Assembly: GCF_040412425.1 (NCBI RefSeq)
Contig: NC_089795.1
Location: 82,630,163 to 82,694,162 of the forward strand
Length of the DNA: 64,000 nt
From: Macrobrachium rosenbergii
Lineage: Eukaryota; Arthropoda; Malacostraca; Decapoda; Palaemonidae
Direction: 5' to 3'
The notes below the pieces were generated by a model that saw only the letters and a list, made by a program, of their open reading frames with translations, ran no database searches and had not been told where the DNA came from. Both the position numbers and the translations under genes were made by a program. Within the stretch, counting starts at the first letter, position 1, and the number at the start of each line of letters is the position of its first letter. This document shows, in pieces, positions 14,540 to 25,439 of this stretch.

Positions 14540-15400
14540 CAAAATTTTTGGGTGAGTCACCTTAAAGCCATACATGTAACAAAAATATAGGGTGTGTCCC
14601 TATCTTCATTACTAATCCTGAATGGGAATCCTGAATAAAAGGAGGTTGGTAATCACTCTCATGAGTTTACCATGGACTGGTTTTTCATCTTGGTCATTGG
14701 GATTCCTTATTATGAAGCCAGGTCATTTTGTCACATGGCAGTTTCTTTTATATGCTTCTTTGAGGACAAGCAATGGCTATGGTATATATATAAAAAAGTT
14801 TTAACATAGGAAAAACAATTTTGATAGTCACTGTGATTCCTCAAACCCACCTGCTGCCCCGATAAAAAGGGCATGGAATTTGCGATGGGTATTTTTCTTA
14901 CACAGACCTTGCAAGTAGTAGTGAAAATGGCCAAACTACACACTTGTTACCACACCTGTGCCAGAAGAGTTTAATAGGAAATTTCCATTAATCGATTTTA
15001 GCAGGAAAAAGTGTCTTCCTTCCTTGAGTCATTTATAAACCATCATTGTGTCAACAGGCACTACTTGGGCCAAGAACAACTAAGAGAGTGTTCTTGAGTT
15101 TCGTTGGTCTGTCTTTTACGCAGGAAGGACTAGTTAGAGGTTTTGTTTGAGGGATCAAGCAGACTACCAAAATAAGTTCTTCCAGACAGGTTTAAAATCC
15201 CTTGTCCAAAATTCTACAAACCAAAATGTTCTAAATACTGAAACATATTTTGGGAGGCTAGAGCTTGTCATGTGGTCATAAGATCGATTTAATAACTATT
15301 ACAGTTCCATTTAGTGAGAAACTATGTTTATTAATAATAATCACCATCGCTGACTTTCAAAGCATAATTTTTAACTTAAATTGGCGTGGATCACACTGTA
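14540..15400. other. Unassigned sequence
   Basis: No motif or repeat was recognised. Confidence 0.4.
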
Positions 15401-15418
15401 CACAAGAAACAAAACATG

Positions 15419-15587
<169 letters not shown>

Positions 15588-15589
15588 GT

Positions 15590-16125
15590 TGGCCGTCACG
15601 CCAAAAGAATCCATTTGCAAAATCAGGTAGTATAATTGTATTTAAAATAGTGATAATTTTAATAGAACTGTTGATTTACTTATTGTATTCAATTATAATC
15701 GTGCGCCATTTACATTCTAGCAATGTTTACATTCTGCAGATTATCAGCGTACTTAGTTTTACTAACATTATCATTGCCATTAGTTGCTAAATTAAACATA
15801 ATTCTGAGATTCGTGTTTTGTAAATTATCAAAGCTGAGTTTAAAAAATGCAGCTTACCTCTACAAATGCAACATAGTTGCTTTCGGCTATTCCTAAACGT
15901 TTTGCTGCCTACATGTTAATCGTTTCCCCCGCTACTTAAATTAGTGGTATATTGCACAGAGAATAAAATTTTATTTTTACTTACGGAAGTTCACCATTGC
16001 CAATTTAGCGAGTTTTTACAAACTTACCAATCAACTATCATGGTGGAGGTGGGATGATATCAATTCTAAGTCCAAAACTTGAATTTGAAGGGCCTATGTA
16101 CAGCAGAGTCGATAACAACTTATAC
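15590..16125. other. Unassigned AT-rich sequence
   Basis: The only repeat seen is a short phrase resembling TACAAACTTACCAATCAACTATCATGG near 16015-16042, which recurs diverged near 19420-19447 and 24843-24869. Its family is unknown. Confidence 0.45.
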
Positions 16126-16129
16126 CACT

Positions 16130-16275
16130 CTTGACAACTGAGTGGTCATAGTCGCTGGAACTTTGTTGTTTCCCGACCAGTCGGCAGTTAGTATCCCACT
16201 GGTAACGAAGTACTTATCATTTATAATTCCCCTTGGGTATAAGTTCATCCTGAGGTATATTGCATTTGGTAAGTA
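16130..16275 (+). mobile_element. tRNA-headed SINE copy
   Basis: CAACTGAGTGGTCATAGTCGCTGG at about 16135 matches the A box region of the better preserved copy at 26815. The body (ACTTATCATTTATAATTCCCCTTGGGTATAAGTT) matches that copy too. The B box region is degraded here. Confidence 0.65.
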
Positions 16276-16279
16276 CCAA

Positions 16280-16645
16280 ATGCACTATTTTGTCATATGC
16301 AGTACTGTATATGCTTATCAACAAGACAGAATGCACTGTACAGTACTGCACACAAAATAAAAACCAAACTGTGCAGTATATCACATACAAAATGTATAAA
16401 AAAATTAACATTCAAATTCTCTCTCTCACTTTTGAGGAATGCCAAAACTGCTTACCTACGTTGGCCAGTAATTGAAAAATCTCTTTTTAAATACAGAATA
16501 ACACAGAGAGAAAGAGAAAGGCAAGCAAACACACAGCAATGTGATGCAAATATGTGGTATACAGCAATGATATACATTTTTTATGGTAAAACAAAAATTT
16601 AGTGAAATCTTTACACTTTCAAAATACATCTTCAGCTACTAGAGC
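16280..16645. other. Unassigned AT-rich sequence
   Basis: Short diverged duplications around a CAGTACTG / TGCACTGTACAG motif occur near 16300-16350. No gene. Confidence 0.4.
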
Positions 16646-16651
16646 TTTTAA

Positions 16652-18769
16652 CCCTCAACGCCGACTGACGTACTACTGGCCGACTAAAATTGTCTGTTGT
16701 GCCGAGTGGACGAACCAGACGTCGACATAAAAATTTCAACCTTCGGGTCAACTTTAATTGACTCAAAATGTTGAAAACGCAATAGTAAGCTAAAACTCAA
16801 CATTCTAGTAATATTCAATCATTTACCTTCATTCTGCAATAAATTGTCTCTAGCACAATATTTCGATTTACGGTGAATTTTAAAAAGTTTTCCACGCCCA
16901 TGTAACTCAAGGAAAATTTCCAGAAATTCGGTTATATTTTGTCGCATTTTTGCATCATTTTTATATTAGCTTGTTACATAAAAGTGTTTTATATGAAAAT
17001 GTGCAATTTCTTTTATGTAAAATAACAAAATACAACCTCATGGTTGTAGCTTTATCAGTTTGGAAATATTTTTCATATAAATCATGATAACTGCCAAATT
17101 TCAACCTTCGGTCAACTTGACCGACTGAAATGGTAAAAACGCACCAGGTTAAACCTCTTACATTCTAGTAATATTCAATCATTTACCTTCATTTTGCAAC
17201 AAATTGAAGTCTCTAGCACAATATGTGATTTATGGTGAATTTTTTAAAATACTTTTTCCTTATGTCCAGCCAGAAATTCTTTTGTCACAAGAAATCGTAA
17301 TGTTTGCACTGTTTTATATTAGTCGTTACATAAAGTTTTATATGGGAAATGTGCAATTTCATGTAGAATAAAACAGAAAATAACCTATGCTTGTAGCTTT
17401 ATCAGTTTTGAAATATTTTCTATAAACTACGATAATGCCAAAATTTTAACTTCAATAACTTTAACTCGACCGAAATGGTAGAAAACTAAATTATAAGTTA
17501 AAGCTCTACATTCTAGTAATATTCAATCATATACCTTCATTTTGCAAACAAACTGGAAGTCTCTAGCACAATATTTAGATTTATGGTGAATTTTTGAAAA
17601 AACTTTCCTTACTCTCTGCGAGCTGATCGTCAACATCTCAGAAATTCTTTCTGTCACGTTGTCGTAATGTTTGCCTGGTTTTACATTAGTCACATAAAGT
17701 TTTATATATGGAAATGTGCACAATTTCATGTAGAATACAACAGAAAATAACTTCATGGTTGTAGCTTTTATCAGTTTTGAAATATTTTCACATATAAATC
17801 ACGATAATTGGGGTTAAAATTCTCAACTTCGTCAACTTTAACTTGACAAATGGTCGAAAAACGCAATTGTAAGTTAAAAATTTACATTCTAGTAATATTC
17901 AATCATTTACTTCGAATTTGGCAATAAATTGAAAGTCCTAGCACAATATTTCAATTTATGGTGAATTTTTGAAAAACTTTCCTTACGTCCGCCTGCGTAA
18001 CTCATTGAACATCTCGGAAATTCTTTCTCATGTTGTCGTAATGTTTGCACTGCTTTTATATTAGTCGTTACATTAAACTTTTATATATGAAAATGTGTAT
18101 TTCATGTAGAATACAACAAAAATAGTAACTCATGGTTGTATTTTATCAGTTTTGAAATATTTTCATATAAATCATGATAAACAGAAAAATTTACCTTCAG
18201 TCAACTTTAACTGACCAAAATGGTCAAAAACTACAATTTTAAGCTAAAACACTTACAGTCTAGTGATATTCAATCAATTAGCTTCATTTTGAAACAATTG
18301 GAAAGTCTCTAGCACAATATTTCTGATTTATGGTGAATTTTAAAAAAACTTCTTTTTACGTCCTGCTACATTTAATTCATGCATCATTTTGTGATAATAT
18401 TTCTCTGTGTTGTTTTGATCGTTTTATAATTTGTTATATACCAAAAATCATCGCAATTTGGTGTACAATACAAAGAAAAAATAACCATTAGTTTTAATTG
18501 TTTTGCTCACAGCGCGATTTGTATACAATATAGAAATTTTTTTGCGCTGTCATATATGTCAATATTTATATATGATAATGATATTTTTTTTTCATTTCTG
18601 ATGGTTGCATAATTAAACTTCAGGTAATGACAAAAGAAAGAGCCAAAAATGAACTCTAATCTTAAAACTAAGGTGCTGTGATTTTTGAAAACTTTTTTCC
18701 GCCTTCGCGCTTAACTCCCTAACGCCGGCATACGACAGACACTTTTGTACAGAGGTCATGCCTGAGGGG
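16652..18769 (+). mobile_element. piggyBac-like element copy 1, ~2.1 kb, internally tandem repeated
   Basis: The left end is TTAA (16648-16651) followed by CCCTCAACGCC; the right end is a degraded GGGGTT near 18766-18771. The left 90 bp aligns with the left end of copy 2 (33407). The interior consists of about five diverged units of ~350-370 bp, marked by ACATTCTAGTAATATTCAATC at about 16801, 17161, 17511, 17884 and 18249 (last one ACAGTCTAGTGATATTC). Each unit also carries TCTAGCACAATATTT and AATTTCATGTAGAATACAAC phrases. The GC-rich segment with the MSQ open frame found in copies 2 and 3 is missing. No transposase is present. Superfamily assignment rests on TTAA and CCC...GGG ends. Confidence 0.75.
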
Positions 18770-18779
18770 TTGCTTTATT

Positions 18780-19260
18780 GTATACATTAGTTGAAACTCC
18801 TTGGTAAATATGTAATGCATTATATTTACTGATTAACACAATTATATTATACTGATTAACACAATTATATTAATCAAATTTCATTAAGGGATATTTATTT
18901 TATCCTGTACTATGTAATTAAATTTACATTGTTAAATTTCAGTTCATTTGTCCATTACATGTAAATTGCACCTCTGTAAGCAATTTTATTAATGTCCGTC
19001 TCTCTCTCTCTCTCATGCTTTTTGCATGATTATTTCATCCCTTAATAAAATGTGATTTATATACATAATTGCGTTTATCAATAAGCATATTGCATTCCTT
19101 GCTTACCCAAGGTTTAAACCAGTGATTTATGATTGCCTAAGCTGAAGTAGATTGCGTTTTGGACGCTGCAAGGCTTTGAAAAATTTCGTATGCCATACCA
19201 TATTAATACCAATAAAGAATAACCCAGAGAGAGAAAGAGAAAAGTATATTTTCGGGGGAG
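18780..19260. other. Unassigned AT-rich sequence
   Basis: Contains a 22 bp direct duplication around ATACTGATTAACACAATTATATT (18824-18872) and a short CT run near 18998-19014. No gene is seen. Confidence 0.5.
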
Positions 19261-19272
19261 CTGTGGTGCCTG

Positions 19273-19400
19273 CTGATTGATTATGAAATTTAGGTCTTGA
19301 AGACCAAGCGCCGGAACTCATCAGGATTAATCAGCGCCGTAATGAAGGTGAAATATACAAATTAATGATATGATTGATAATGAATAGGTGAATGATCAGA
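19273..19400 (-). mobile_element. 5'-truncated LINE 3' end with TGATT-type tail
   Basis: TGATTGATTATGAAATTTAGG followed by AGACCAAGCGCCGGAACTCATCAGGATTAATCAGCGCCGTAATGAAGG-like sequence is the antisense of the LINE 3' terminus. The same terminus is at 31768 (LINE B), 33181, and in sense orientation at 23740-23825. On the minus strand the element ends in (AATC)n. Confidence 0.8.
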
Positions 19401-19464
19401 AATTCACCATTAGCCAAGTGCTACAACTTACCAATCCGCTATCACGTTTTTTTTTTTAAGAGCA

Positions 19465-19535
19465 GTTTTTACCAAACCACTGAATTATAAGAACTCTTCT
19501 AGGGCTGACCCGAAGGATAAGTTAGTAATTTTGTG
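19465..19535 (-). repeat. SINE/LINE shared 3' tail fragment
   Basis: ACCAAACCACTGAATTATAAGAACTCTTCTAGGGCTGACCCGAAGGAT is a diverged copy of the ACCAGACCACTGAGCTGATTAACAGCTC tail present 150 bp downstream. Confidence 0.65.
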
Positions 19536-19611
19536 TGTAAAATTTATTTGTAGCAAATTATATTTTATTTAAGATGTTGGGGTGTTGTAAAGTTAAGTAA
19601 AGTATACCTTA

Positions 19612-19862
19612 GTTTTACCAGACCACTGAGCTGATTAACAGCTCCTTCAGGGCTGGGCCCGAAGATTAGATTTATTTTTACGTATTAAGAACCAATTGGT
19701 TACTTACAACGGGACCTACAGCTTATTTAGAACTGAACCACATTATAGCGAGAAATGAATTTCATCACCAGAAATAAATTCTAACTCTCATCGTTAGCAT
19801 ATGGAATTGAACTCCGCCCATCGAATGACGGTCCAAAGCTCAACCACCACAACAAAGGCTAT
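19612..19862 (-). mobile_element. SINE, near complete, tRNA-like head and LINE-like tail
   Basis: On the minus strand the element starts near 19860 with GGTGGTTGAGCTTTGGACC (A-box-like) and GGAGTTCAATTCC (B box, 19803-19816). The body shared with 5090-5380 follows, and it ends in GAGCTGTTAATCAGCTCAGTGG (near 19625-19645) and a GGTAAAACTAAGGTATACTT tail. The tail is the same as the 3' terminus of LINE fragments at 25018 and 30945, the usual arrangement for a SINE mobilised by a partner LINE. Confidence 0.8.
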
Positions 19863-20439
19863 TAGGGGAGGGTGTTGTAAAAATTTGAGAATTTTTTCTA
19901 GGGAGAATTTTTCATTTTCAGCTAAAATTTCTTTTACTGTGTGGGTTTAAAAATATAAATTTTTTGGGCAGCTACATTTCTGGGATTCCGTTAAAATATG
20001 CTTTATACGTACTTGTATTTGACATGTCACACATTGGTGGGGGTTGTGTCGTGCGCACATTAAAAAACTGTTAGATTACTATGTCCTACTCTTAACCTTG
20101 TTCAAGATTGATTGATTTATGATTTTAGGCATACATGCCAGACTGGGGCAATCTAAGGCCATTCAGCTTTTTAGAAACGGAAATTGACAGTGAAAGTTTG
20201 AAAGGTGTAACAGGATGAAATCCATGTTGCACTATGAATCAATTGTTAGAGAGGGTATAGTAAGATGGAAGAGAATAAGAACGTGAGGTATAGTAAAGGA
20301 ATGAAAGAGGGTTGTAGCTAGGGGCCGATGCAAAGAACCTTGGCACGCCTACATTGCACCCTCATGAGGTGCACTGATTTATCACGCTCTTTGTACGGGA
20401 ACCTTGTTCAAGAGTACTTCTGGTTTTCTGTTATTTCGT

Positions 20440-21290
20440 GAAGATGTTGGCCATTCTCTACAGTGTCTTTAATAGTCCTTAATTTGTTCGCTGCTTCTTT
20501 TGCTGCAGCATCTGCTTTTTGTTTCCTTCAGTTCCTACACGAGATGGAATCCAACATGTTACTTGTATGTGCTTTTGATTCATTCTATGTAGTATCAGTT
20601 TAATATCTTATAATACTAAGGGATGTTTTAAACTATAAGATATTATGGCTTCAGCTGCAATTTTTTTGAGTCTATATATATTATAACATCATTTAACTTC
20701 TTTATGGATATCGTCTTGATTGCATTCTTAATGGCATATAATTCTGTCGTATATACATGTGCTTGTAATGGCAAGGAATTTTGCATCTTAAAATCGCTAG
20801 ATATTTTGGATCGATCTTTGTAAATTTCCTATTTTCCACTACGTGTCCTGATGTGTTCGGGTACATATTGTTTTATTACACTTGATTGTGACTTTTTTCA
20901 CATTATTACGTAGGGTGGTACAAACATCTGCTTGACTCATTATTTAAGGTGCTTCATTATGTGATCTATAACCTTAACGTCTGGTAGGTTATCGCTGCTC
21001 AAGAGCATTTGCTCTCATTGGAAAGGGAGGTGGGCGTTTTACATTTTGAAATATGTCTTGTTCATAAAATTTTATTTTTGCTGGCGATGATCCTGTTCTG
21101 ATTTTCAAACCTCTTCGTATTGTTGAATTATCTAATCGATATGAAAAGGACAGATCTACAGTATCTGTTATTATTGACTCTGTTGGGGATGCTTGGAAGG
21201 CTCCTGTTGCAAGTCTAAGGCCTAAATGATTGACAAGATCCAATGATTTAAGCACAGATTTTGAAGCTCACTATATATTGGATTTCCAGT
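20440..21290 (-). pseudogene. LINE A RNase H and RT C-terminal region
   Basis: GLRLATGAFQASPTESI lies at about 21165-21225 on the minus strand; this GxRLAxGAFxxSPxxS phrase links RT and RNase H in Jockey-type LINEs. The RNase H signature appears as VTCWIPSRVGTEGNK near 20515-20560, with the usual H of WIPSHVG replaced by R. The frame is broken between the two pieces. Confidence 0.82.
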
Positions 21291-21299
21291 CTAGAATGA

Positions 21300-21620
21300 G
21301 TAAGACATATATATGGGACCCAAAAGTAACTGAATTGTGTCAGTATGAGTTATTGTTACATGTTTACAGCAATTAAGTATTCTCCATTTGAAGCACACCT
21401 ATCCAGACGTTTTCCAATCCTTTAATGTAAGTTATGGCTTTAATGACTCCGCTGCTTCTGAAACCTTCAACTTGCAAAACGGCTTCGAGGCTTTCTTCAT
21501 TCGGGGGAAATAACAAGATTTTGAAAGATTTTACTGGTCATGCCAATGAAAACATTCAAGGCAGTGTGCGCTGGTGCATTGTTGAAGCCACATCCATTTA
21601 CATTCCATGGATTCAATGAC
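21300..21620 (-). pseudogene. mariner-type transposase 3' remnant, minus strand
   Basis: NNAPAHTALNVF at about 21552-21590 matches the mariner DNAPAHxA motif around the second catalytic Asp, here changed to Asn. RFQKQRS and KRLDRCASNGEY pieces (21395-21450) match the mariner C-terminus after frame changes. The element end GGGACCCAAAAGTAAC (21315-21330, antisense) is typical of mariner termini. The region with YSPDLAPCDFF is missing. Confidence 0.75.
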
Positions 21621-21639
21621 CATTTGATCTCGACCAAGA

Positions 21640-21850
21640 ATGAAACACTTAGACCCTCCCTATTCACCTGATCTTGCCCCGTGACTTCTTTGTTCTGAAT
21701 GAAGAAAGCCTCAAACCAACTTGAAGAGGTTCCCAAGCGACGGAGTCATTACCCACTCACAAGAGTTATTTAGTGGAAACATGTCTGATATGCATGCTTC
21801 AAATGGAGAATACCACTTGAAGGTGATAAGACTGTTAACAATAATATTGA
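21640..21850 (+). pseudogene. mariner-type transposase 3' remnant, plus strand
   Basis: PYSPDLAPRDFF at about 21657-21695 is the mariner motif containing the third acidic position. DMHASNGEYHLKVI near 21788-21830 is the C-terminus. It faces the minus-strand remnant immediately upstream, and the two 3' ends share HASNGEY-type sequence. Neither copy could be active. Confidence 0.75.
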
Positions 21851-21984
21851 CACAAAATCATCAATGTCTAGCTACAAACAGTATGAGCTAGTTAACTCCT
21901 GTAAATTAAGGCCTGATACTTTTCCCTTTAATGTAAGTTTAAACAGTTGATCAAATAACATTTAAAGATTTTACCAAAGAAAAT

Positions 21985-22600
21985 TTACACCCTTCTATCC
22001 ATTTTAATAATTTGACCTTTTAAACATCTAGTTTCCTTTTCATCTAATCTGTTAGCGTGAATTTTACCCACTGCAGATTTAGCTTTGTATATGTCTATCT
22101 TGCAAAAATCATCAACATACATGTTGCGCACTCCTGAGGAAAGTTTTTTAATAAAAGTTGGAAACATCTTAGTCTAATCTGTTTTAATTCATCTTGTTTG
22201 AAATACTCTTCCATTGAAGAAGATTTTAATAAAAGTTGGCGTTTCACCCCTTAAACCATTTTTATAAAGGGTTTTCTTAATGAATATCTTCATGTGGTAT
22301 CGTATGTTTTTTTTTTTTTAAATTGCTACTGTTATTTTGCATTATTTGGTTTCTAAGATGTTAGAGGATCTAAGGTTGATCCCCCTACTCTGAAACCAGA
22401 CTGTATCAGGGTCAAGATTTTTTCTTTTTCTAAATACCAAATTATTAACCATTTTTACAATTAGTTTACACAAACAGCTAGTGAGGGAAACAGGTCGATA
22501 ATTATTTACAATGGATGAGTCTTTCCTGGGTTTAGCAGTTGGAACAATTAATGATGGGGCCATCGTTTTGGAAAAAGTCCTTTAACCTACAGATCATTGT
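21985..22600 (-). pseudogene. LINE A reverse transcriptase core
   Basis: The N-terminal palm motif VPTAKPRKDSSIVNNYRPVS followed by LTSCLCKLIVKMVNN lies near 22440-22560, matching the IPKPGKDxxxxxNYRPISLTSCLCKxLExMVxxRL block. A catalytic-box-like MYVDDF lies near 22105-22125 (YVDD). The sequence between them is partly deleted; stops are present. Confidence 0.85.
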
Positions 22601-22859
22601 AAAGTTATAACAAGTATTTTTTTGCAGCATGATTTAAATGTTTAATTAGGTCAAATGAAATATTATCTTCACCCAGAGCAGAATTTCAGCATGAGGAAAG
22701 GGCATACTCTAATCCCCCTATTGTGAAAATTCTATCGTAGTAAAATTCTGTTGTAGTATTACTCTTTCTGCTGATTTTTATCATGAAAATGCTGGTCTAT
22801 ATCAGTTCTACTTACTAATGGATCTTTCACTTCATTTTAGACAACAATAATTGTCAGTT

Positions 22860-23300
22860 GTAATTAGCTCTTCAATTATGATACCATCTTGATCCGCTTG
22901 GTTACAGTTTTCATCCTGTATTGGATGATGAGCATTAAAATCGCCTACTACCTATAATGGTAGTTGGAAGTTTATTAAAAAAAAATTGACAACTGATTTA
23001 AATCATAATGCAGATTTGGTTGGTTACACAAATTACAGAGGGTTATGATTTTATTGTCAGGTAGATGTAATTTTATTGCAGATACTTGAAGATAATATCT
23101 ATTAATTAAGATATTGTCATATGTTATTTTATTGTGCACATAAATAGCTGTGCCAAGTTTAACTGCTGGAATAGGAGTACGCATGTGTTGTAAGCACATA
23201 CAAATCGGTTCATATTTTTTCAAGAGTCCCTGGATTTCTCCTATATGGAACCTTGATCTCAAGCCATTTATATTCCACCGAATTATATAGTTATTGAAGT
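22860..23300 (-). pseudogene. LINE A apurinic/apyrimidinic-type endonuclease
   Basis: Starts with WNINGLRSRFHIGEIQGLL near 23225-23285 (N of the WNxxGL motif), has QHMRTP near 23175 where an ICLQET-type box is expected, and ends with GDFNAHHPIQ near 22920-22960, the conserved GDFNAH motif. The region between (22975-23262) is open. The terminal SDHxP box was not found. Confidence 0.85.
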
Positions 23301-23739
23301 CACTGAGACTAAGTCCTTATTTGTTACAATTTAACATTTGGACTTGATAATTACTATATTGTACATCTATTTTTATTCATCTTCAATATTACAGGGCACC
23401 GTGTGAACTGAATCACTCAGTTCTTTAGTATTTTGTTTCTTTAAAAATCTATCTGTAACTAGTATTTTGTCTTTCTTGTACTAAAGCAGGTGATCTACAG
23501 ACAAGCAATCTATGGGGTGTATTTCAAGTTGGAAACATTCTCAGTTTTTCTATCGGCTATAAATGATCTAATTATATTTGATAGTTTTTTTATCAAGTGT
23601 TTCATTTTATTACATTCTTTTACAAAAATAATCATGGCAGCCACGTATCGTGCACTTGTATGGCTTTTTTTTTTTGTTTCTTTCTGTATGCATTTTTTGT
23701 ACCTATTCATTATCAATCATATCATTAATTTATATATTT

Positions 23740-23825
23740 CACCTTCATTACGGCTCTGAATAATCCGATGGGTTCCGGCGCTTGATCTTCAAGACCTAAA
23801 TTTCATAATCAATCAATCAGTCAAT
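23740..23825 (+). mobile_element. LINE 3' end fragment, sense on plus strand
   Basis: CATTACGGCTCTGAATAATCC, then GGCGCTTGATCTTCAAGACC and AAATTTCATAATCAATCAATC, equals the terminus of LINE B in opposite orientation. It is 5'-truncated to under 100 bp and ends in an (AATC)n tail. Confidence 0.8.
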
Positions 23826-23844
23826 ATCACTTCTGATCATTCCT

Positions 23845-24420
23845 TAACAGATGAAGGTGTAGAAGGTGTCGAGTGGTCATGAGGTCCAGGGTGGTTTTAT
23901 ACAGTAGTTATGTCCATTTGATATATAAATGAGAAGAAAAAGGAACTGTCTGAAAACAGAAAAGAGAAGCCATTAGCCTTTCATGCAGTCCATCCCTCCA
24001 CCAATGACACCAGTGAGAGCTAGCTCCCAAATGTCCACTCCCTATACCTTTCTCCAAGGGGATGGTGCCAACATGATTGTGTGGCTCAAGTGTAAGCCAA
24101 ACCTACTTGATGGGACTGAGAGCATTATGTAAATACAATTATCCCCATTCTAATATTCTTGATAGGCAAACCGGACAATGCTGAGAGTCCCACGTCAAGA
24201 ACTAACCAACCCCTGGAATCTGAAGACTAGTTCTAAGGAATAGTCCCACCCTTGAGATACCAATACAGCTAGCATATCGATAATGCTTAGGTCTAAACAT
24301 AATCGGGTGGCTGACAAGGTCACCATCGCTCCCACTAATTGGCTTCGAAGACAAACTACATCCCAGCAATGTCATCCCTTCCAAATAATTCAGAGTGAAA
24401 TATAGGAGACAGGGAGGTTT
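23845..24420 (-). repeat. LINE 5' UTR-type repeat (R550), copy 1
   Basis: Shares with 39900-40455, 46690-47060, 51100-51500 and 61014-61545 a series of phrases: GCCTTTCATG, CCACCAATGACACCAGTGAGAGC, GGCAAACCGGACA, CCACCCTTGAGATACC. Copies 1, 2 and 3 lie just upstream of the coding part of LINEs A, B and C in matching orientation, which is why I read it as the LINE 5' UTR. It has no coding capacity. Confidence 0.75.
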
Positions 24421-24424
24421 GGAA

Positions 24425-24800
24425 AAGAGATATAAGAGAATTAAAGGAAACTGACATGAGTAAAAAGCTTTTAAAGGTGTAACAGGAGGAAAACCTCGCA
24501 GTTACACTATGAATCAATTGTTAGAAGAGGGTGGAAAGTAAGATGGAAGAAGAGAATATGAATGGAGGTACAATGAAAGGAATGCGATGGTTGAAGCTAG
24601 GGGCCAAAGGGACGCTGTGAGGACCCTTAAGTAATGCCCACAGTGCACCGCATAAGGAACACAGATGGCACTACTTCCCTACGAGGATCATGGGAAGATG
24701 AACCCATCCCCATGATGGCTGGGGATCATGGGGAGATGAACCCATCCCCATGATGGCTGAGTGGTAAGTTTTATAACACTTTGCTACCTATGAATTTTTG
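24425..24800 (-). mobile_element. LINE 3' UTR fragment with a 42 bp duplication
   Basis: AAAGGTGTAACAGG, ACACTATGAATCAATTGTTAG and AGCTAGGGGCC-type phrases recur at 20190-20410 in the 3' UTR of LINE A. The end holds two tandem copies of a ~42 bp unit (GGATCATGGG ... CCCATCCCCATGATGGCT) at about 24681-24765. Confidence 0.7.
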
Positions 24801-25017
24801 TCACACATGTGCAAGTGACTTTAATTCATAATTAGCCAGGTGTTACAAACTTACCAGTCAGCTATCATGGGTTAATACTGATTCCGAGAAAAGAACCTTA
24901 ATTCGACAGGCTGAAAGCTGAATTTTCATATTGCAAGGTTTCCCCAGTTAATCAAATGAGCTGCTGGCTGGTCACCCTTATGGGGGACTACTATTATTTT
25001 TATTATTATTATTATTA

Positions 25018-25375
25018 AATAGTTTAACCAGACCACTGAGCTGACTATCAGCTCTCATAGGCGGGCCTGAAGATTAGGAAGAAATACAGGTTCAGGCCAT
25101 AGGCTAGCCGCATTGGGACAAACAGGTTCATTCGGGAGTGGTGGTGAATAAATTAAAATAAAATTAAAACTGCACAAAAGCATATGTTTTTACACTGAAA
25201 CACACGCATACATTAAATACATTCACTCATGTTTCCACACATACACACATTAAAAAAAATAATTTAAGTAAAGTTTTTAATTTCTTTGTATTCATTATTT
25301 ATTTATTTTATATTTTATCAATTAAATGACAGTTCTTCATGAATAATAAGTACTGACATGACTACAGATGAAAAG
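25018..25375 (-). mobile_element. LINE E-type 3' UTR fragment
   Basis: Begins (antisense) with TTTAACCAGACCACTGAGCTG and continues with a body (AAAAGCATATG, ACACGCATACATTAAATACATTCACTCATG, TTTATATTTTATCAATTAA) that matches 30945-31340. No coding part follows. It is flanked upstream by a short TTA-type microsatellite near 24990-25015. Confidence 0.7.
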
Positions 25376-25439
25376 TGTATGATGATTATCAACTGTTTTC
25401 TTCCATATTCAGATGGACAAAATGATGCAAAGTACAGTC

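Larger units (their letters stand above)
20108..24420 (-). mobile_element. LINE A (Jockey/CR1-like non-LTR retrotransposon), decayed
   Basis: Read on the minus strand: a 5' UTR-type repeat (24420-23845), endonuclease (23290-22860), RT (22600-21985), an interruption by mariner remnants (21850-21300), the RT C-terminus (21290-20989), RNase H (20560-20440) and a 3' UTR ending near 20108 in a TGATTGATTTATGATTTTAGG tail. ORF1 was not found; a plus-strand LINE tail sits where it should be (23740-23825). Every domain has stops or frameshifts. Confidence 0.83.
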
